Positions 1 to 4,840 of a stretch of 6,571 nucleotides of DNA are shown here, piece by piece. A program made the position numbers and the translations under genes. The stretch lies in the NCBI GenBank assembly GCA_944321005.1, contig CALUJT010000132.1, positions 1-6,571 of the forward strand. Reading direction: 5' to 3'. Position 1 is the first letter of the stretch, and each line of letters opens with the position of its first letter. The notes under the pieces are model-generated. The model was not told the DNA's origin. It saw only the letters and a list, made by a program, of their open reading frames with translations, and ran no database searches. This stretch comes from an uncultured Atopobiaceae bacterium (GTDB lineage: Bacteria; Actinomycetota; Coriobacteriia; Coriobacteriales; Atopobiaceae).

Positions 1-792
1 GTCCCGGCGTTCGACTGCGCCGAGTTCGCGCCGCGCCGCACCCGCTACTGCGTGCTCATCCCCATCATCAACGAGGGCGAGCGCATCGTGCGCGAGCTCG
101 AGCGCGCCCGGGCCGCCGGCGTCTGCCGCGACGCGGACGTCATCATCTGCGACGGCGGCTCCACGGACGGCTCCACCGCCCATGACGCGCTGCGCGCCCT
201 GGGCGTCAACACGCTCCTGGTGAAGCGCGGCCCCGGACGGCAGGGGGCGCAGCTGCGCATGGGCATCTGGTTCGCCCTCGAGCGCGGCTACGAGGGCGTG
301 GTCACCGTGGACGGCAACAACAAGGACGGCGTGGAGGCCGTGCACGACTTCCTCGCCCGGCTGGACGAGGGCTACGACCTCGTGCAGGGCTCGCGCTTCG
401 TGCCCGGCGGCGTATCGGAGAACCTGCCGCTCTCGCGCAGCCTGGCCGTGCGCCTCGTCCACGCCCCGGTGATCTCCCTCACCGCCGGGCAGCGCTTCAC
501 GGACACCACCAACGCCTTCCGCGCCTACTCGCGCCGCTACCTCACCGACGAGCGCGTCCAGCCGCTGCGCGAGGTCTTCCAGGGCTACGAGCTCCTGGCG
601 TACCTCTCCACGCGCGCCCCGCAGCTCGGCATGAGGGCCTGCGAGATCCCCGTGAGCCGCGTGTACCCCAAGGCGGGGAAGACCCCCACCAAGATAAGCC
701 CCATCAGGGGGAACCTCGAGCTCATGCGCGTCCTTCTCGCCAACGCCCGGGGCGCGTACCTGCCCGACGGGGCCGCGCCCTCCCGGGGCTAG
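1..792 (+). CDS. Family 2 glycosyltransferase, DPM1-like (5' partial)
   Basis: Probable cytoplasmic sugar transferase (GT-A fold) acting on a polyprenyl-phosphate or growing glycan; donor and acceptor cannot be read from the sequence. The frame is open from base 1 to TAG at 790-792 (263 residues visible). Numbering from base 1: first strand VLIPIINEGE near 18-27, nucleotide-binding DGGSTDGST at 51-59, an acidic stretch D104-GNNK-D109 where the family carries its metal-binding DxD-type motif, QGSRF at 129-133, TDTTNAFRAY at 167-176, and EIPVSRVYPKAGKTPTKI from 215. That set is typical of the dolichyl-phosphate-mannose-synthase-like branch of GT2. No C-terminal membrane segments follow. The GTG at 52 is an unlikely start: it would begin inside the first strand and has no purine-rich site ahead of it, whereas the frame continues upstream with RRTRY, so the true start is probably outside the window. 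Family confident, specificity unknown. Confidence 0.9.
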   Translation, partial: VPAFDCAEFAPRRTRYCVLIPIINEGERIVRELERARAAGVCRDADVIICDGGSTDGSTAHDALRALGVNTLLVKRGPGRQGAQLRMGIWFALERGYEGVVTVDGNNKDGVEAVHDFLARLDEGYDLVQGSRFVPGGVSENLPLSRSLAVRLVHAPVISLTAGQRFTDTTNAFRAYSRRYLTDERVQPLREVFQGYELLAYLSTRAPQLGMRACEIPVSRVYPKAGKTPTKISPIRGNLELMRVLLANARGAYLPDGAAPSRG

Positions 793-958
793 GCCGCCCG
801 GGCGGGGGCGGGGTCGAGCGGGCGCGCTCCGAAAACGCGCCCTCTGCCCGAACACGCTCGCGTTTGCCCAGTTGGAGTCCATCGCATCGCGCAAAGGGCG
901 CGTTTCTGCCGCCCGTCCGGGCCGCGCCGACGGCCCCCGCAGGAAAGGTTCTGACCAC
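793..958 (+). promoter_or_regulatory. Structured intergenic leader before the membrane-protein gene
   Basis: This 166-base gap has no convincing -35/-10 pair and no T-tract, so the downstream gene may be read through from upstream. It can form several hairpins. GGGCGCG at 820-826 can pair with CGCGCCC at 836-842 (nine-base loop). The same CGCGCCC can instead pair with a second GGGCGCG at 896-902, inside a wider imperfect inverted repeat 830-846/892-908 (14 of 17 positions match). A third stem, 919-924 with 931-936, sits just before the ribosome binding site. The two pairings of 836-842 exclude each other, as in an attenuator, but such pairings arise easily in GC-rich DNA. A regulatory role is inference only. 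Confidence 0.35.
941..948 (+). promoter_or_regulatory. Ribosome binding site deciding the membrane-protein start
   Basis: AGGAAAGG lies 10 bases before the ATG at 959-961. It decides the start: the same frame is open further upstream to a TTG at 872, but that codon has no comparable site ahead of it. The 29 residues it would add are Arg/Gly-rich and overlap the inverted-repeat leader. Confidence 0.8.
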
Positions 959-3900
959 ATGATCAACAAGCTCTGGGAAGCAGCCCGCAGGAACGGCACG
1001 ACAGGCTCCGTCGCGCCCGCGGCGCGCGCGTGGGCGCCCGTGGCCTGGCTCGCCGGCTCGAGCCTTACCGCGCGCGTCTGGGCCGTGCTCGTGGCCCTCG
1101 TGGTGGCGTGCGGGGCGTACCAGGGCGGTCTGCCCCCGCTCTCCCCGAGCGCCCCCACCTCGTTCGACGACCGCGTCATGGGGCAGGCGCTCGCCTCGGG
1201 CGCGGACGTCAACGCGGACATAGCGCTCTACTACGGCTTCTTCGCCCTGGCGGCGGTGGCGGGCGTGGCCGCGCTCGCGCTCGCGACGTCGCTCGAGGGG
1301 CTCGCGAGCGGGCGTGCCGAGAAGGGCCCGAGTGCCGAGAAGGGCCCGAGTGCCGAGAAGAACGGTGAGGCCGCGGCCGACCCCGCCGCCGCGGACCTCC
1401 TGGGCGCCGCGCGGGAGTACGGATACGCGGGCGTCTTTCTCGCCGCGCTCGTGCCCCTGCTGGGGGCCGAGCTCTGGCCCGCCCTCGCGTGCCTCGGGCT
1501 CGCCACCCTGCACTACGCGCTCGGCGTCGCGCGCCCGCGCGGCGTCCCCGCCACGACGGGCCTCGTGCGCGCGGCCCTCATGTGCGCCTTTCCGCTGGGC
1601 GTCTTCGCGTACGTGTCCGGCGTGCTCGAGGGCACGTGGGCGTGTGCGGGAGCCCTTCTGGCCGTGGTTCTTCTCGCCGTATTGGCGGGCCTTTCGCTCT
1701 GGCTCTGGCGCGGGCGGCTGGGCCGCGACCTCGGCCGCCTGACGGAGGCGCTCTCCGTCGCGGCGCTGCCGCTGCTTGCCACGGGCATCGTGAACTCGGT
1801 GGCGCTCGAGGCCAAGAACGTGCTCGCGGTGCGCGGCCTTCTCGACGACCCGCGTCCCTATGCCGTCTACGTGGCGATCGTGTGCCTGGGTGCCGTCGCG
1901 TCCGGGGCGCTGCTCCTGCGGGAGGCCCGCCGCGAGGGGGGCGCGTCCGACGCCCGGGAGGCCCGGCTCGCGCGCTGGGGGTGGGCGCTTCTCGTGCTCA
2001 TGGTCCTTCTCTGCGCCTACCAGCCCCCGGTCCTTGCGGAGTACGGCAGCGAGTACTTCGAGAGCGCGAACCACGGCCTCGCACTCTACGCGCTCTTCCA
2101 GCACGGGGAGCTCCCCCTCGTGGAGAACTTCGACGCGCACATGCTGGCCAAGGAGGTCGCGGGGATCCTCTACTACCTCCTCAACCCGTACGAGCCCTGG
2201 GCGTCCTCGGTCTACAACGGCCTCGTGTGCGTGCCGGTGGTGTTCCTGCTGGAGCGCTCGCTCGCGCGTCTCGTCTCCGAGCGCGCGGCCGCAACGTGGG
2301 TGCTGCTCTGCCCGCTCTTCTGCGTGAGCGTGGGGGCGCGCCCGCTCGCGGGGTCGCTCGGGTACGCGATCTTCCCCCTCATGGCCATCTGGGGGGCGCT
2401 CCGCCGTCCGGGCTGGCGCTCCTACGGCCTCTTCTGCGCCGTCATGGTGCTCACGTGCCTCCTGGGGCTCGACGTGGGGGTGTCCTCCATCTTTGCCGCC
2501 GCCGCCACCTTCCTCGTGGCCTGGGCGCGCACGCGCGACGGCGTGCGCATCGGCCGGCTGTTCGCCACGGGGGCGGCCACGGTGGCGCTTGCGGGCCTGG
2601 CGTGGGTCGCGCTCTGCGCCGCTCGCGGCGTGGACCCGCTCTCGCGCCTCGCCGAGTTCGTGGCGCTCGCCGCCTCCAACGCGAACTGGGCCACCTACCC
2701 GGTGGGCGACGCCGAGTCGCTCGCCACCACGCTCTGCTACGTCGCGCTGCCGCTCGGGACGCTCGTCCTCGTGGCCTGGCTCGCCGTCTTCGCGCGACCG
2801 CGGCTGGGGGACGTGCTCGTAGGGGAGGGCGGCGCCCGCGGGGCCGCTTCTGCCCGCGGGGTCTCTCTCGCTCGCAGGGCCCCGCTCGCCGAGGCGCCCC
2901 GCGAGGTGCGCGCTGCCGCGGCCTGGGCGGGCGCCCTCTTCTTCGCCTGCTTCTACCTCGCCAACCTCAGCCGCGGCATCGTGCGCCACAACCTCTCCGA
3001 GGGCGGGGGAGGCTCGCTCCTCTCCACCTTCGGAGCGGCCGTTCTCTGCGCCGTGCTCTACGTCCGCCTCTCGCGCGGGACCCGCCGCCCCGAGGCCTTT
3101 GCGGGCATGGTGGCGGCGAGCGCGCTCGTGTGCTCCCTCATGGGCCTCGTGGCTCCCGCGGGCGCCGAGTACCTCGCCGGCTTCCCCTCGGAGATTGGCC
3201 GCGCGGCGGGGAAGTGGTCCTCCGTCGAGCAGTACAAGGAGAGCCCCGCCGCGGGCACGCGCGTCGAGGGGTCGGACGCGGACGACGCTGCCATGAAGGC
3301 CGTGCTCGACGCCACGCTCGAGCCGGACGAGACCTACCTCACCCTCTCCAGCAAGGACTTCCTCTATGCCATCGTGGACCGTCAGAACCCGCTCTACGCC
3401 AATCAGTCACCCCTCATGCTGAGCGGCGACGCCTCGCAGGAGTACGCGCTCGAGGAGATTGCGGACGCGGAGTGCGTCTACGTCCTCATGCCCCGTGACG
3501 CCTGGCCCACGGCGGACGGGATCGACGTCACCTTCAAGTACTACCGGCTGGCCGAGCTCGTCTTCGAGCGCTACGAGCCCTTCCTGCGCGTCGACGGCGC
3601 GGACTACGACGTCTGGTGCCTGAGCGCGCGGCGAGACGAGCTCGAGCGTGAGCTCGACGCGGCCCTCGCGGCCGGCGCCTTCGAGGGCGTGGCGGGCTGG
3701 TCCTACGTGGAGGGCTACGACCCGGCCGTCTCCGGCGAGCTGGGGCAGATCCCGCAGCTCTGGGGCGAGCGCGACGAGAAGGACGCGTGGGGGAGCACGG
3801 CGGTCACGTCCGAGGCCCTCGACGCCGCGCGGCTCAAGCTCGAGGCGGACGACCCCGTCACCCTGGAGCTCTCCGAGACCGCGGGCGGCGAGCCCGCCTA

Positions 3901-4132
3901 CCTCGCGCTGGACCTGGAGGCGGCCGAGGACGGGACGCTCCTTTTGGCCTTCGCGGGCGAGGACGCGGCGCAGCCCCGCTCGCTCTCCCTCGACGTGAGC
4001 GCCGGGCGCCACCGCTACCTCGTGCGCGTCTCCGGCTACTACGAGTGGTGGCGGGGCGACGTCTCCTCCGTGGACCTCAGCTGCACGGTCGACGTCACCA
4101 TCCACGAGCTCACCGTCCGCGAGGGCGACTGA
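959..4132 (+). CDS. Large polytopic membrane protein, GT-C-like glycosyltransferase candidate
   Basis: 1057 residues from ATG 959 (see the ribosome binding site at 941) to TGA. I count about 18-19 hydrophobic segments, for example near 38-55, 88-112, 201-222, 225-250, 300-320, 338-356, 417-433, 443-459, 464-480, 487-522, 534-553, 588-611, 652-670, 683-701 and 713-733. A soluble, probably extracytoplasmic region runs from about 745 to the end. After the segment at 338-356 comes a loop rich in acidic residues and His (E361, E365, H372, then ENFDAH at 389-394) followed by an amphipathic stretch. This resembles the first external loop of lipid-linked-sugar GT-C enzymes, where the catalytic acid lies. 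The last 90 or so residues look like a beta-sandwich. The first 335 residues are an extra membrane half, with an AEKGPS repeat at 120-133 and a partial copy of the 342-376 pattern. Alternatives are a polysaccharide polymerase or a membrane protein of unknown function. Membrane topology is solid, enzymatic role tentative. Confidence 0.8.
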   Translation: MINKLWEAARRNGTTGSVAPAARAWAPVAWLAGSSLTARVWAVLVALVVACGAYQGGLPPLSPSAPTSFDDRVMGQALASGADVNADIALYYGFFALAAVAGVAALALATSLEGLASGRAEKGPSAEKGPSAEKNGEAAADPAAADLLGAAREYGYAGVFLAALVPLLGAELWPALACLGLATLHYALGVARPRGVPATTGLVRAALMCAFPLGVFAYVSGVLEGTWACAGALLAVVLLAVLAGLSLWLWRGRLGRDLGRLTEALSVAALPLLATGIVNSVALEAKNVLAVRGLLDDPRPYAVYVAIVCLGAVASGALLLREARREGGASDAREARLARWGWALLVLMVLLCAYQPPVLAEYGSEYFESANHGLALYALFQHGELPLVENFDAHMLAKEVAGILYYLLNPYEPWASSVYNGLVCVPVVFLLERSLARLVSERAAATWVLLCPLFCVSVGARPLAGSLGYAIFPLMAIWGALRRPGWRSYGLFCAVMVLTCLLGLDVGVSSIFAAAATFLVAWARTRDGVRIGRLFATGAATVALAGLAWVALCAARGVDPLSRLAEFVALAASNANWATYPVGDAESLATTLCYVALPLGTLVLVAWLAVFARPRLGDVLVGEGGARGAASARGVSLARRAPLAEAPREVRAAAAWAGALFFACFYLANLSRGIVRHNLSEGGGGSLLSTFGAAVLCAVLYVRLSRGTRRPEAFAGMVAASALVCSLMGLVAPAGAEYLAGFPSEIGRAAGKWSSVEQYKESPAAGTRVEGSDADDAAMKAVLDATLEPDETYLTLSSKDFLYAIVDRQNPLYANQSPLMLSGDASQEYALEEIADAECVYVLMPRDAWPTADGIDVTFKYYRLAELVFERYEPFLRVDGADYDVWCLSARRDELERELDAALAAGAFEGVAGWSYVEGYDPAVSGELGQIPQLWGERDEKDAWGSTAVTSEALDAARLKLEADDPVTLELSETAGGEPAYLALDLEAAEDGTLLLAFAGEDAAQPRSLSLDVSAGRHRYLVRVSGYYEWWRGDVSSVDLSCTVDVTIHELTVREGD
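1314..1360 (+). repeat. 18-bp in-frame tandem repeat, about 2.6 copies
   Basis: The unit GTGCCGAGAAGGGCCCGA occurs at 1314-1331 and again, identical, at 1332-1349; the first 11 bases of a third copy follow to 1360. In the protein it writes AEKGPS-AEKGPS-AEK in a hydrophilic loop between the hydrophobic segment at about 88-112 and the next one. Being a multiple of three, copy-number change would keep the reading frame. The copies are identical at DNA level, suggesting a recent slippage expansion. Confidence 0.9.
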
Positions 4133-4168
4133 CGCCGTGCGCCCTCCCATAACGGATTCGCGCCGCAC

Positions 4169-4184
4169 TGCTACAATCGACCCG
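4169..4184 (+). promoter_or_regulatory. Extended -10 promoter for rfbC
   Basis: TGC-TACAAT at 4169-4177 is a full extended -10 element (TGn plus a hexamer one base from consensus). At a 17-base spacing the -35 position (4149-4154, ATAACG) matches TTGACA at only three of six bases, which an extended -10 can tolerate. Transcription would start near 4184, giving an untranslated leader of about 28 bases. This TA-rich spot stands out in otherwise GC-rich DNA, and the spacing to the ATG at 4212 is sensible. It would drive rfbC and probably the following glycosyltransferase gene independently of the genes upstream. Confidence 0.65.
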
Positions 4185-4193
4185 TATGGGTCG
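4178..4193. promoter_or_regulatory. Perfect dyad over the predicted transcription start (operator candidate)
   Basis: CGACCC at 4178-4183 and GGGTCG at 4188-4193 are perfect reverse complements around GTAT. The dyad starts directly after the -10 hexamer and spans the expected start site. If transcription begins near 4184 the left arm would not be in the RNA, so a protein-binding site fits better than an RNA hairpin. No regulator gene is visible in the window. Confidence 0.4.
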
Positions 4194-4211
4194 CGGCGCT
4201 GAGAGGACGAC

Positions 4212-4793
4212 ATGGCTACCATCACATCCGGAAACTTCACCTTCACGGACACCTCCATCGAGGGCGTGAAGATCGTGGACGTCAAGAGCTACGGGGACCG
4301 TCGCGGCTACTTCATGGAGACCTACAAGCGCCCCGACTTCGTCGCCGGCGGCATCGACTGCGACTTCGTCCAGGACAACCAGTCCTCCAGCGTGCGCGGC
4401 GTCCTGCGCGGCCTCCACTTCCAGATAGAGCACCCGCAGGCCAAGCTCGTGCGCGTGGTGCGCGGCGCGGTCTTCGACGTGGCCGTTGACCTGCGCCCCG
4501 GCAGCCCCACGTGGGGCAAGTGGGAGGGCGTCGTCCTCTCCGCCGAGAACCGCCGCCAGTTCTTCGTCCCGCGCGGCTTCGCGCACGGCTTCCTCGTCCT
4601 CTCCGACGAGGCGGAGTTCTGCTACAAGTGCGACGACGTCTACCACCCCGGCGACGAGGGCGGCCTCATGTGGAACGACCCCGCCATCGGCGTGGAGTGG
4701 CCCGCGCTCGAGGGCGACGACGCCTTCGACCCCTCCAAGCTGGTTCTCTCCGACAAGGACCAGGTGCACCCGCCGCTGTCCTCGCTGTCCTAG
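4212..4793 (+). CDS. rfbC: dTDP-4-dehydrorhamnose 3,5-epimerase
   Basis: Catalyses the third step of dTDP-L-rhamnose synthesis, epimerising dTDP-4-keto-6-deoxy-D-glucose at C3 and C5 in the cytoplasm. The 193 residues match the usual RmlC length (about 180-200) and form one cupin. Visible landmarks: GDRRGYF at 28-34, FVQDNQSSS at 52-60, RGLHFQ with catalytic H69, KLVRVVRGAVFDVAVDLR at 78-95, SAENRRQFFVPRGFAHGF from 110 with H125, catalytic Y138 in FCYK, WNDPAIGVEWP at 154-164, and LSDKD with D183. H69, Y138 and D183 correspond to H63, Y133 and D170 of the Salmonella enzyme as I recall that sequence, so the active site looks complete. AGAGGA at 4202-4207 is the ribosome binding site for ATG 4212. 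The partner genes rfbA, rfbB and rfbD are not in the window. rmlC is the synonym; the name should not be confused with the unrelated Myxococcus glycosyltransferase RfbC. Confidence 0.97.
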   Translation: MATITSGNFTFTDTSIEGVKIVDVKSYGDRRGYFMETYKRPDFVAGGIDCDFVQDNQSSSVRGVLRGLHFQIEHPQAKLVRVVRGAVFDVAVDLRPGSPTWGKWEGVVLSAENRRQFFVPRGFAHGFLVLSDEAEFCYKCDDVYHPGDEGGLMWNDPAIGVEWPALEGDDAFDPSKLVLSDKDQVHPPLSSLS

Positions 4794-4801
4794 GAGGCGC
4801 C

Positions 4802-4811
4802 CGCCCGGGCG
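4802..4811. repeat. Palindrome CGCCCGGGCG after rfbC, matching one after the first gene
   Basis: CGCCCGGGCG at 4802-4811 is a perfect 10-base palindrome 8 bases past the rfbC stop. The same palindrome, with the same preceding C (11 identical bases), occurs at 795-804, two bases past the stop of the first gene. I saw no other copy in the window. A related stem, 4797-4802 with 4807-4812, is also possible. No T-tract follows either copy, so neither is a standard intrinsic terminator. It could be a weak pause or RNA-stability element, or chance in GC-rich DNA. Confidence 0.35.
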
Positions 4812-4840
4812 CACGCACCCAACCCGAAAGGCCCATCCGC

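Noticed and set aside
52..54. GTG at 52 as the start of the first glycosyltransferase
   Set aside because: It would remove the beginning of the first beta-strand, lacks a ribosome binding site, and the frame is open to the window edge with plausible residues before it.
872..958. TTG start at 872 adding 29 residues to the membrane protein
   Set aside because: There is no Shine-Dalgarno sequence ahead of 872, the added residues are Arg/Gly-rich, and the ATG at 959 has a well-placed AGGAAAGG.
722..2989. Long open frame on the minus strand (755 codons) across the membrane-protein gene
   Set aside because: It is rich in Arg, Glu, Gly, Ala and His with no recognisable domain, and runs opposite a clearly coding frame. 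In GC-rich coding DNA the antisense frames stay open because stop codons are rare.
1489..3498. 669-codon open frame on the plus strand in another frame inside the membrane-protein gene
   Set aside because: The product is almost entirely Arg, Gly, Ala and Pro, the usual signature of an out-of-frame reading of GC-rich codons. The frame in use gives coherent membrane segments.
4797..4812. Intrinsic terminator after rfbC
   Set aside because: A short GC stem can form, but no T-tract follows, and a ribosome binding site for the next gene begins 14 bases later. Read-through is more likely.
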